A stretch of DNA of 14,436 nt from Cytophagales bacterium (GTDB lineage: Bacteria; Bacteroidota; Bacteroidia; Cytophagales; Cyclobacteriaceae): positions 1-14,436 of the forward strand of contig DNZD01000007.1 in NCBI GenBank assembly GCA_003504855.1. Direction: 5' to 3'. The notes beneath the pieces were generated by a model that ran no database searches, had not been told where the DNA came from, and saw only the letters and a program-made list of their open reading frames with translations. The position numbers and the translations under genes were made by a program. Below are positions 1 through 6,406 of the stretch, one piece after another. Each line of letters starts with the position of its first letter. Position 1 is the first letter of the stretch.

Positions 1-306
1 CGGGTGAAGGCTACCAAGAAGCAAATGTTCGGGCATGTGATCCGAGTGGACAACTACGGCAACCTGATTACCAACATTGAGCGCGAGGTCTTCGAATTAC
101 TCAGCAAAGGCAAAGGGTACGTGATCCAGTTCGGCAGTGAAAAGGCGCGCCGCATCCACACCAATTATCATCAAGCCGAGCAGGGGGATTGCTTTCTCAT
201 GTTCAATTCGCTGGGCCTGCTCGAGATTGGCATCTACAAAGGAAATGCTCAGGAGCTTCTGGGACTCGGATACGACAGTCCCGTGAATGTGACGTTTGAG
301 GAGTGA
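1..306 (+). CDS. SAM hydroxide adenosyltransferase (DUF62 family), C-terminal part
   Basis: This is the 3' end of a gene that begins before the window: the reading frame is open through base 1, so the GTG at 4 need not be the start. About 100 residues are visible. They match the C-terminal beta-barrel domain of the DUF62 / SAM-dependent chlorinase-fluorinase family, with the typical stretch GHVIRVDNYGNLITNI near the beginning, a central FNSLGLLEIG and a final LGLGYDSPV. Most bacterial members hydrolyse S-adenosylmethionine to adenosine and methionine with hydroxide as nucleophile; few are halogenases. The N-terminal catalytic domain is outside the window, so activity cannot be judged. The gene ends 10 bp from the stop of the convergent gene at 317-745 and marks the left limit of the ordinary chromosome before the accessory block. 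Confidence 0.9.
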   Translation, partial: RVKATKKQMFGHVIRVDNYGNLITNIEREVFELLSKGKGYVIQFGSEKARRIHTNYHQAEQGDCFLMFNSLGLLEIGIYKGNAQELLGLGYDSPVNVTFEE

Positions 307-316
307 GACTTGAAGT

Positions 317-745
317 TTACAATCCTCTCTTGTCAATGTAATGGTACTCAAGCGTCCTTTCTTTCTTAACCGAATAGTCTCGTTTGTCCGTCAAAACGAT
401 TGAAATCATTTTGAGTTCCAATTTTGTTCTCTTTTTCGTCCGTGACTTTAATTTACCCACAGTCGAAGTCAGTACAAAGTCAACATTTAGTGTCGCATTG
501 AGAATTGATTTCTTGTCAACATTGTTGTCAGTCAAATCCTTATCGAACCAGTTCATTATTTCGGTCAGCATCTTAAGTTCAGTCTCAATTAATTTGTCGT
601 TGAATTTTGTTGTCCCTTCGAGGAAATCTAACTCAAGATGTCCTTGTCCTAATTTCGCCAAAGTTTCAATGTCGTTCACTAATCTCCAACCAGAAAACAT
701 TTCACAGAAGATGTCGACATGATGATTTATTCTTTTTCTTGTCAT
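317..745 (-). CDS. hypothetical protein, 142 aa
   Basis: I do not recognise this protein. It is 142 residues, soluble, without signal peptide or membrane segment. It opens with a basic stretch (MTRKRINHHVDIF), has an acidic helical middle (LTEIMNWFDKDLTDNNVDKKS) and a very basic C-terminal half rich in Lys and Arg with alternating hydrophobic residues, suggesting beta strands. It is clearly AT-richer than the flanking housekeeping genes. It lies on the same strand as the SPARTA operon, 355 bp downstream of it, and its stop is 10 bp from the convergent DUF62 gene. An open frame of this length with an AT-rich but non-repetitive composition supports a real gene; the opposite-strand frame (384-722) is low-complexity Ser/Val/Leu and looks like a shadow. 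It may be cargo of the same accessory block, but nothing shows that it acts with SPARTA. Confidence 0.6.
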   Translation of the reverse strand: MTRKRINHHVDIFCEMFSGWRLVNDIETLAKLGQGHLELDFLEGTTKFNDKLIETELKMLTEIMNWFDKDLTDNNVDKKSILNATLNVDFVLTSTVGKLKSRTKKRTKLELKMISIVLTDKRDYSVKKERTLEYHYIDKRGL

Positions 746-749
746 GGGT

Positions 750-757
750 CAAATTTA
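750..757 (-). promoter_or_regulatory. possible Bacteroidota -7 element TAAATTTG
   Basis: On the minus strand TAAATTTG matches the Bacteroidota sigma-ABfr -7 consensus TAnnTTTG exactly. It lies only 4 nt before the ATG of the 142-aa gene, which would make the transcript leaderless or nearly so. No well-spaced -33 TTTG is seen; the nearest TTG is 24 bp upstream. In this AT-rich setting the match may be chance. Confidence 0.25.
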
Positions 758-873
758 TCAGCATGGAACGAAGTTAAATGTCAAGCCCGACCTGCACGTC
801 ACTGTCTCACGACACCGAACGCTTTTTGAAAACTAAAGCTTCAAATTTACACCGAACCCCGCCATTGATTATG

Positions 874-898
874 CACAGTGTTAGTAGCTGTAGGGCCC
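874..898 (+). repeat. left copy of an imperfect inverted repeat around the SPARTA operon
   Basis: Read on the minus strand, this 25-mer begins GGGCCCTA, continues GCTACTAAC and ends CTGTG. The segment 5876-5901 on the plus strand begins GGGCCCTA, continues GCTACCAAC and ends CTGTG. By eye about 21 of 26 positions match, with one gap. In both copies the palindrome GGGCCC faces the operon and CACAG/CTGTG faces outward, as in terminal inverted repeats. No target-site duplication is visible next to either copy. Confidence 0.5.
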
Positions 899-946
899 TT
901 CTCCGAACTTCATTCGTGGCCTTGTCATTTGTCCCCGTTAATGTTA

Positions 947-971
947 CACGACTCTTTATAATTCAGTCGTG
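947..971. other. perfect hairpin CACGACT / AGTCGTG
   Basis: A 7-bp perfect inverted repeat (947-953 and 965-971) encloses an 11-nt AT-rich loop. It lies about 130 bp downstream of the nuclease gene stop on the minus strand. There is no T-tract, so an intrinsic terminator is not supported; it is more likely part of the structured boundary region. Confidence 0.4.
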
Positions 972-1100
972 CGGTGGGGCATTTTCATTGACTACTTTCT
1001 CCACTTACTCTAAACTGAGCACTTATTGACTGGCTTTGGATGTGGGTTGAATGTGTGGCCTGGCAATGTGTGTGCGATTCTAAGTCCCCAATTGATATTC

Positions 1101-2663
1101 TTAATTAAATGGATTAAACGGTTCATAATCGAAGTCAATATCTAACCTATTTTTTAGATACTCGATAAACCTCTCATCGTCTTGAGTTGGTTCCTTCATT
1201 CCAACTATTCTTAGAAAGGTTTGTTTATTCTTATTCTCAAATAAAAAATGATACTGCAATAGTTGACCTATTCCTGCTCGGATACATTCTTGGACTGAAT
1301 TGTATGGCTTGACCTCGTAAAAGTATAATTCAGAATCATTAGACCTAAGAATATCGACTCGCTTGTTGAATTCCACTATAATGGTCTCCTTCGGATACAA
1401 TATCTTAAGGAATTCCTTGAATGCGTTTTGAATCTTGTTATGAACGAGATTAACTGTCGTGGGTTCAACTCCTTTTCTCTCGTAGCTTTCTGTTTTCTTG
1501 TCCTTATCATTTCCTCCTTCGTTGTCATTACTCGTTGATTGAGTTTCGATAGGCAGGTCAATTAATGAGTATGTCCCAAAAATCGCTGTAAAGTGTTCTG
1601 GTTTCTTAATCGAATCAATCCTGTGAATTGTCCTAGCATAATTTAATTCCGTCTGAATTTGCAACCCGAATTCGAGGAAATTGACATTGATACACTGCCC
1701 TAAAATATCGTCCAATAAATAAATCGAATCATTCCTTTTTATAACCTGAGCGTAAGCGATTATAGTGAGCCTGTTATACGCTCCTTCTGATTTGATAGCA
1801 ACGATGTCACCGGGTTTTAAGCCAGAGAAAAGGAAGATTGTTTTTTGAACTGATTTCAAATCCTCTTCAAACTCATCTTTATGTGATTCAACGAATTTAT
1901 AGACGATTTCCTTTGATGCACCAATCAAATTGTTGAGGTCATAGTTCCATAAATATCCCGTAGCAACCACTGATTTTGAATGCATCTCGAGAAACATATC
2001 TTGATATGTACCGTCTCCACGTCTGTATTTTGAGCCAACTACGTAATACGATCTTTCTGAAGCGTTAGCCACATACTTGTGCCAAAGTCCAAAAGCAAAG
2101 TTCACAACCTTTTCGTTATCTGGCTTTCTCTTCAGTATTTCGGAGTGTAACTGAGACGTTTTTGTGTGCGACTGTACTTTGATTCCAATCCCCCGTGCTA
2201 TCAGGATAAGAGACTCTCTGCTATAGATGGGTAGCAGCTTGTTTTTTGAATATAGAAAAGCAATCTTCCATTTTGCTATGCTATGTAAATCGATGTTTTC
2301 AATTTGATCGAACTCCTGCTTCTTTGCATGGTCAATTGTAGAAGAGATTAATGAACGGACTGTTTCAAAAGCTGTTTGAGAGTCGGACCCATATTTCTCG
2401 AGCCAAGAGTATTGCTCGTCTTGGAGGATTGATTTTCGTTTGTACTCCTTATCATTTTTCCTCTTCCAGACACCGAATTTTACAAGTGAAACACCACTTA
2501 TGCTCCCTAGTTTTTCAGTGCCCCATTCTACCTGATAGCAAAAAGTGTCATGGTTACCAGTATCAGTATACTCCTCGATCGTCATACTGTTCACCCGGTC
2601 AACAGTCCATGTCGATAAAAACTCTGCAAGAATTTGATCGTAAGAATCTACATCCAGGTGCAT
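1101..2663 (-). CDS. McrB-N-like and PD-(D/E)XK nuclease protein, third gene of the SPARTA operon
   Basis: Predicted modified-DNA-sensing nuclease of 520 aa. Residues about 55-195, including GVWKRKNDKEYK, the YSWLEKYG motif and KWKIAFLYS, resemble the N-terminal part of McrB-like restriction proteins (recognised from memory). Residues about 205-370, with YYVVGSKYR, TGYLWNY and a GLKPGDIVAIKS turn, look like a PUA/EVE-type beta-barrel of the kind that reads modified bases (inference). A charged linker at 373-395 leads to a C-terminal nuclease domain: D437 in VDIL, E450 and K452 in YEVK, then Q467 and Y471 in GQLLQY, the PD-(D/E)XK plus QxxxY pattern of RecB-like nucleases. There is no Walker or GTPase motif, so it is not a full McrB. 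The ATG lies 9 nt after the Argonaute stop, strongly suggesting co-transcription. A Type IV-like restriction enzyme riding along, or a true third SPARTA component, are both possible. Confidence 0.8.
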   Translation of the reverse strand: MHLDVDSYDQILAEFLSTWTVDRVNSMTIEEYTDTGNHDTFCYQVEWGTEKLGSISGVSLVKFGVWKRKNDKEYKRKSILQDEQYSWLEKYGSDSQTAFETVRSLISSTIDHAKKQEFDQIENIDLHSIAKWKIAFLYSKNKLLPIYSRESLILIARGIGIKVQSHTKTSQLHSEILKRKPDNEKVVNFAFGLWHKYVANASERSYYVVGSKYRRGDGTYQDMFLEMHSKSVVATGYLWNYDLNNLIGASKEIVYKFVESHKDEFEEDLKSVQKTIFLFSGLKPGDIVAIKSEGAYNRLTIIAYAQVIKRNDSIYLLDDILGQCINVNFLEFGLQIQTELNYARTIHRIDSIKKPEHFTAIFGTYSLIDLPIETQSTSNDNEGGNDKDKKTESYERKGVEPTTVNLVHNKIQNAFKEFLKILYPKETIIVEFNKRVDILRSNDSELYFYEVKPYNSVQECIRAGIGQLLQYHFLFENKNKQTFLRIVGMKEPTQDDERFIEYLKNRLDIDFDYEPFNPFN

Positions 2664-2672
2664 AGTAGCTGT

Positions 2673-4196
2673 TTATATATAGTACTTAAATGCCAGCGGT
2701 GGCGCTTTAATGTCGGTACTGGCAGTCAATATTTCTCCAATCTTATCCGCAAATCTTAAAGTAACCGGAGCACCGTCAGCAAATATGCACGCATTATAAT
2801 TCAATTTGGTAAGAGCCAAAATATCCTTTAGCACTTGTATGATGTCTGCTTCTCCTTTATTGACTTCAATGAAAATTGGATTGGGAACTTCCATTGATAA
2901 AGTCGATTGCGTTTTAGGAACATATCCAACACTCCAAAGAAAGGCGCTCCGCTCATTTACAATAAAGGCATTACCTCGCATTATGGGGTAACTGCCTTCT
3001 GTTTTAAATAGTTTTAAGGGCTTTGTTTTTGTAATGGTGACGCCAACAAGGTTGGTTTCATTGGGTGTTACCTCCTGAAAGGCTGTCCACTCCTCCGTGT
3101 TAAATCTTGTCTTGGCATGAATAAATATTTCCTTTGGATATTCTCCATTTTGCTCCTTGTAAGATTCTAATGCTTGTATCAATAGAGCTTTTGCCTCTTT
3201 AGGTTTCAAATGAAATTCTCCTTTTTTTGGATTATACCAAGGACCAACTTCTCCCTTAAAAACAGTTCCATCTCCATTGTCTAAGAACATTTGAGCCGCG
3301 CAACAGGCATTCTTTGGGTCTTTACTTTTTTCAATCTCCTTATACACCAAGCCGAGATAGCAGACTCCACTTCTTATATCTGACAATTTCCAAGGTTTAC
3401 CACCTGCTTTATAAAAAGCTGCAGTTGAAATTGTCCAAGCTAAATGTCCTTCAATCTTTGAAAAGTCTCTCAATGGTGCACCAAACTTGTTTTTAAAGTC
3501 TCGCCAAGCTAAAGTGCTTTCCCTCATTATTTGAGTAGGGATAGTATGTTGAAGTAATCTTGCTTTTAACTGGTCGTGGAATTGAGCGTCATAGTTATAA
3601 GTAATCGCTTCTTTCTCTTGCGCTTTCAACTCAGTATTTATGTCCTCGAATAAGGTTGGCTCATACCTGAAGCTCTTTGCTTTTGACTTTGTAATAAGCG
3701 ATTTGGTTTGAACTAGGTCTTTGGGCAAAACAGAGTTTGGGCGACAATATTTATAAATCTCATCAGGAACAACCACAAACCAAACATCTACTTTTTCATC
3801 TTCGTTTTTATTAGCAGCAATTATTTTATTAATGAATAAAGTCACCAAATCATAGGTTCGTTTGTGGGTGCTGTCATTGTAGAGAAGTTTGCCTATTTCT
3901 TCATCAGTCACTTCTTTGAAAACAATTCCTTCCGATTCCCATTTGCATCCAAAGACCGCTTCAAATCCGGGAAACATGGGTCGTGTTATATTGTTGGTAT
4001 TGTAAATCGGTTTTTGAATATGGTTTACGTAATTCTTAAAGATCTGCAATCCACCTTTTGTCGCTACCACTCCACTTTTAATTCCGAATATCTTATTTAA
4101 GGGTCCGAACAAAGCAAGGCCATCTCTGACATCAGTGCATTTCTGCCCATGACCAAAAAGAATGTTTGGTTCCGGGATGTAAATCAGTTCTTTCAT
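2673..4196 (-). CDS. short prokaryotic Argonaute of a SPARTA system (MID-PIWI, catalytically inactive)
   Basis: Guide-binding subunit of SPARTA. The 507-aa protein has only MID (about 135-240) and PIWI (about 245-507) domains; N and PAZ are absent, as in short pAgos. H207, K211, Q222 and K263 fit the HKQK-type pocket for the guide 5' phosphate (inference). The slicer tetrad is lost: the strand that normally holds the first Asp reads CYLGLVYK (279-286) and the next reads IHAKTRFN (359-366). Length and sequence, including the C-terminus ADKIGEILTAS then LAFKYYI, agree closely with my recollection of the Crenotalea thermophila SPARTA Argonaute. The ATG overlaps the TIR-APAZ stop in an ATGA, so the two proteins are translationally coupled, as expected for an obligate heterodimer. 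In the known system the guide-target duplex drives tetramer assembly and TIR activation. No frameshift or truncation is seen. Confidence 0.96.
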   Translation of the reverse strand: MKELIYIPEPNILFGHGQKCTDVRDGLALFGPLNKIFGIKSGVVATKGGLQIFKNYVNHIQKPIYNTNNITRPMFPGFEAVFGCKWESEGIVFKEVTDEEIGKLLYNDSTHKRTYDLVTLFINKIIAANKNEDEKVDVWFVVVPDEIYKYCRPNSVLPKDLVQTKSLITKSKAKSFRYEPTLFEDINTELKAQEKEAITYNYDAQFHDQLKARLLQHTIPTQIMRESTLAWRDFKNKFGAPLRDFSKIEGHLAWTISTAAFYKAGGKPWKLSDIRSGVCYLGLVYKEIEKSKDPKNACCAAQMFLDNGDGTVFKGEVGPWYNPKKGEFHLKPKEAKALLIQALESYKEQNGEYPKEIFIHAKTRFNTEEWTAFQEVTPNETNLVGVTITKTKPLKLFKTEGSYPIMRGNAFIVNERSAFLWSVGYVPKTQSTLSMEVPNPIFIEVNKGEADIIQVLKDILALTKLNYNACIFADGAPVTLRFADKIGEILTASTDIKAPPLAFKYYI

Positions 4197-5545
4197 TCTG
4201 CCGCTGCTTCATCAGTAGATAAATCGTCAAGGTTATCCAGATCATCTATGTCTGCTAATTCAACCTCTTCATCTAATGTGTTCTTTTCAGGTATATTGTA
4301 GCTGGTACTCCCCTTGAATTGAACAGGCTCATTTGAAACGAGAATTTTTTCTTCACTGCCAACTTCTAAATAAAATGAGCTTTCGTCATCAGAAAGGTAT
4401 TTCACGAATGCCAACAACTTATTTCGCCAGTCGTCATTCCACCAATTTTTACCTTGTCTTCTCCTTGCTGAATGTTGTATTCCTTTGGAGTCTATTATGG
4501 TCTTACCATCTTGTGTGAAAAAGACGTGTGATAAAATCATTAAGACAGGAAAGGGATATAGCTTTGCTGCACCAGATATACCATAATGCCAATTCTTATC
4601 TTTTTGTTTTCCGACTAGCTGAACTTTGTTGAATTTGTCTTTTTCAAGTTTATTCTTTTCAAACCAATAGCCCACCTTATTTGACAAAGAGTATTCACGA
4701 ACTCCCTTTTCTTTCATACGTAACTCAAATGCCTTATTGATTAACTGAACAATTAATCGCTGACATTCAAAATTGCTGATGAACTCTGTATTGTAGTTCC
4801 CAGAGAAAATTTCACTTGTAAGAATCTTTATGGTTTTACTACTATCGTAGGTTTCTGTTTTAGGCAACTGGTGCATAAAGTCGTACTCCCAAGCAAATGT
4901 GCAGAGATAATTTTTATGAGGAATAGCAGGAAATGTTAATTCACGGGTATCAAATTCCTTAGGAATGAGTTTTTCAAAATTGTGAAAACGCAGCTCAATG
5001 GGAAATGAAAGAATCGAAAACCAATTGGAATCATATATTTCCTCCTTTTCAATTATCCCCTTGTTGTAGAGAAATATTTGCTGATACAATGAATTGCTTT
5101 TTGCGAAATCAGGATTGTCTTTAGGAACTTTTTGTTTTTCAAGAGCCTCTAACAAATCCTGCAAACCCGTTGCCCATGATTTTTTGAAATCAATTGCATT
5201 CAAACGAACAATGTCAATGTTGATGTCGTCATATGAAAGTCTCTCGTCTATAGCTAATGGGATAATAAAAGTTTCGTCATTGGTTTGCTTTTTCACTTTA
5301 GCAGCAACCGCCAATTCTTTCAAAACACCCTCACGCTGGTTTGATGCTGCCGAGGATACAATCAAGAATTTGCTGGTATTTTCTCTGATTTCTTTTTCTA
5401 TCCGACTCCAGAAATCTGCACCCTTATCCAAGAAAAGAACGTCACACCAAACATCATAACCAATACCAATAAGCTTTAATGCCAACCATTTTGTAAAGTC
5501 GTTGTCATCAGGTGTTGCATGGCTTATGAAGATTTTATTTCTCAT
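4193..5545 (-). CDS. TIR-APAZ protein of a SPARTA system (NAD(P)ase effector)
   Basis: Effector subunit of SPARTA, 450 aa. The TIR domain is at about 1-140: the first strand KIFISHATPDD, then WLALKLIGIGYDVWCD, a BB-loop region FLDKGADFW, and the catalytic Glu in the helix EGVLKELAVA at E77. The APAZ domain (about 155-425) replaces the missing N/L parts of Argonaute and docks on the partner. The C-terminus is a strongly acidic tail (about 425-450, repeated D/E with DDLDNLDDL), a feature of characterised SPARTA proteins thought to hold the complex inactive. On guide-directed detection of invader DNA the TIR domain hydrolyses NAD(P)+ and the cell dies or stops growing. It is the first gene of the operon; its stop overlaps the Argonaute start. 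Upstream, TATTTTG at 5579-5585 on the minus strand is one base short of TAnnTTTG and may be the -7 element. Sequence and length are near those I recall for the Crenotalea thermophila protein. Confidence 0.96.
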   Translation of the reverse strand: MRNKIFISHATPDDNDFTKWLALKLIGIGYDVWCDVLFLDKGADFWSRIEKEIRENTSKFLIVSSAASNQREGVLKELAVAAKVKKQTNDETFIIPLAIDERLSYDDINIDIVRLNAIDFKKSWATGLQDLLEALEKQKVPKDNPDFAKSNSLYQQIFLYNKGIIEKEEIYDSNWFSILSFPIELRFHNFEKLIPKEFDTRELTFPAIPHKNYLCTFAWEYDFMHQLPKTETYDSSKTIKILTSEIFSGNYNTEFISNFECQRLIVQLINKAFELRMKEKGVREYSLSNKVGYWFEKNKLEKDKFNKVQLVGKQKDKNWHYGISGAAKLYPFPVLMILSHVFFTQDGKTIIDSKGIQHSARRRQGKNWWNDDWRNKLLAFVKYLSDDESSFYLEVGSEEKILVSNEPVQFKGSTSYNIPEKNTLDEEVELADIDDLDNLDDLSTDEAAAE

Positions 5546-5614
5546 TTATTGGCAGGCTCGACTATCATGTCAATCTCTCAAAATACGTAAAAATAGATGA
5601 GTATTCATTTTTGT

Positions 5615-5721
5615 AGTCGATTGTGTGTGGGGATTGGGCTCTTGCCATAGCTTTGGTTTTGCGATAGGTTTGCGCGGCTATGGCATGTGCCAAATGCGCG
5701 TGGGCAATCGTAGGTCGACTC
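5615..5721. other. nested inverted repeat (long stem-loop) upstream of TIR-APAZ
   Basis: TGCCATAGC (5643-5651) pairs perfectly with GCTATGGCA (5677-5685) across a 25-nt loop. Outside it, CGATTG (5618-5623) pairs with CAATCG (5705-5710), and AGTCGA (5615-5620) with TCGACT (5716-5721). The loop and the right side share a TTTGCGCG/AAATGCGCG flavour. The element ends about 70 bp before the TIR-APAZ start. It resembles structured intergenic sequences I have seen in many Bacteroidota genomes; its function is unknown. Confidence 0.45.
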
Positions 5722-5875
5722 TTCTTAAAAAATGCGAAGGGTTGGACAGTTCTTTCTCACTTGTTCTAATGTTATTAATTGCCAAGTCTAAGTTGTCTCG
5801 AAGCCGTTCACTTGTCCCCGTGGGAAATCTTTGTTAGAAAATTGTCGTCCGTTTTTTTAAAACACAAATTTGTCC

Positions 5876-5901
5876 GGGCCCTATTGCTACCAACGTCTGT
5901 G
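5876..5901 (+). repeat. right copy of an imperfect inverted repeat around the SPARTA operon
   Basis: Partner of 874-898 in opposite orientation: GGGCCCTA, then GCTACCAAC, then CTGTG at the outer edge. The two copies enclose about 5.0 kb holding exactly the three-gene operon and its flanks. The CCAAC/GTTGG core recalls integron attC sites, but it does not fit the RYYYAAC/GTTRRRY boxes exactly. Confidence 0.5.
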
Positions 5902-6222
5902 TTTAAGAAACTCCGTCTCCTAAATATCCCTATTCCACACATCAATTTACAACAAACCACAAAATCCGCGTACACCAAGCCTGGTTATTAAGCTTTCGCA
6001 TTCTACACCTTTTGTAGTAGCTATCATGATTTGAAATAACAAACAAAATCTTATTCACACTTTTCAAAATTCTCCTATCTTGTTTGGGTTGAGATTCCTC
6101 ATCGATAGGAAATAGCTGATGGAGGTAAGCACCAGGTAAAAGCCTGATAATTTCAACAGATGCACGGTTTTTGCAGCCTGCACCTTCGATTCCAGCATCA
6201 AAACGAAGAAAATAGACCAAAA

Positions 6223-6266
6223 GAGCGGTCAGACCACGGTCACCCCACGGTTAGCCCACGGTCACC
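6223..6266. repeat. 11-bp tandem repeat, four units
   Basis: Three good copies, CCACGGTCACC (6234-6244), CCACGGTTAGC (6245-6255) and CCACGGTCACC (6256-6266), are preceded by a degenerate one, GAGCGGTCAGA (6223-6233). The exact 11-bp period places each unit on nearly the same face of the helix, as in arrays of operator half-sites. It lies 140-184 bp before the SRPBCC gene. An operator or a minisatellite are both possible. Confidence 0.6.
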
Positions 6267-6275
6267 ATTTAAGTA

Positions 6276-6305
6276 AGCTGGCCCTAAGCTTTATACCAGC
6301 TGGCC
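6276..6305. repeat. direct repeat AGCTGGCC, 22 bp apart
   Basis: AGCTGGCC occurs at 6276-6283 and again at 6298-6305, a spacing of exactly 22 bp, twice the period of the adjacent 11-bp tandem repeat. It lies about 100 bp upstream of the SRPBCC gene and may belong to its regulatory region. Confidence 0.35.
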
Positions 6306-6406
6306 TGACACTAGCCTGAATCATGAAAGAACCATTGGACACGCTTACTGATTATCTCACACGTTATTGAGTCTGTATATTCGCCAAATCGTCGATTCAC
6401 TGGCTC

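Larger units (their letters stand above)
746..1100. other. gene-free structured intergenic region, left side of the SPARTA operon
   Basis: This 355-bp stretch lies between the 142-aa gene and the end of the nuclease gene. No convincing gene is present; the one longer frame (778-1029, plus) has the Ser/Thr/Leu-rich composition of a non-coding frame. It holds an imperfect inverted-repeat copy (874-898) whose partner lies at 5876-5901, a 14-mer (925-938) shared in direct orientation with 5808-5821, and a perfect 7-bp hairpin (947-971). In style it resembles the region upstream of the operon, which suggests both are boundary sequences of one mobile unit. Confidence 0.5.
5546..6406. other. gene-free region upstream of the SPARTA operon and of the SRPBCC gene
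   Basis: This 861-bp stretch between two divergent genes holds no gene I can support. The minus-strand frame 5942-6220 (92 aa) is rich in Cys, Arg and Tyr and matches nothing I know. A 15-codon frame at 6323-6370 is too short to judge. The region contains a nested inverted repeat (5615-5721), the shared 14-mer at 5808-5821, the right copy of the operon-flanking inverted repeat (5876-5901), an 11-bp tandem repeat (6223-6266) and a spaced repeat (6276-6305). The promoter of the SPARTA operon should lie within the first 100 bp or so. Confidence 0.5.

Noticed and set aside
778..1029. 83-aa plus-strand frame between the 142-aa gene and the nuclease gene
   Set aside because: Ser/Thr/Leu-rich, spans the inverted repeat and hairpin, and has no recognisable features.
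874..5901. Integron attC sites at the operon flanks
   Set aside because: GTTAGTAGC and GTTGGTAGC resemble the GTTRRRY box but break the pattern at the third R, and no matching RYYYAAC partner or integrase is seen. Kept only as a general inverted-repeat boundary.
5942..6220. 92-aa minus-strand frame upstream of the accessory operon
   Set aside because: Cys/Arg/Tyr-rich composition, no recognisable domain, and placement among repeats suggest a chance frame; a decayed gene cannot be excluded.
6223..6266. CRISPR array
   Set aside because: Units are 11 bp and contiguous, with no spacers.
6323..6370. 15-codon frame MKEPLDTLTDYLTRY before the SRPBCC gene
   Set aside because: Too short to support; no conserved context visible for a leader peptide.
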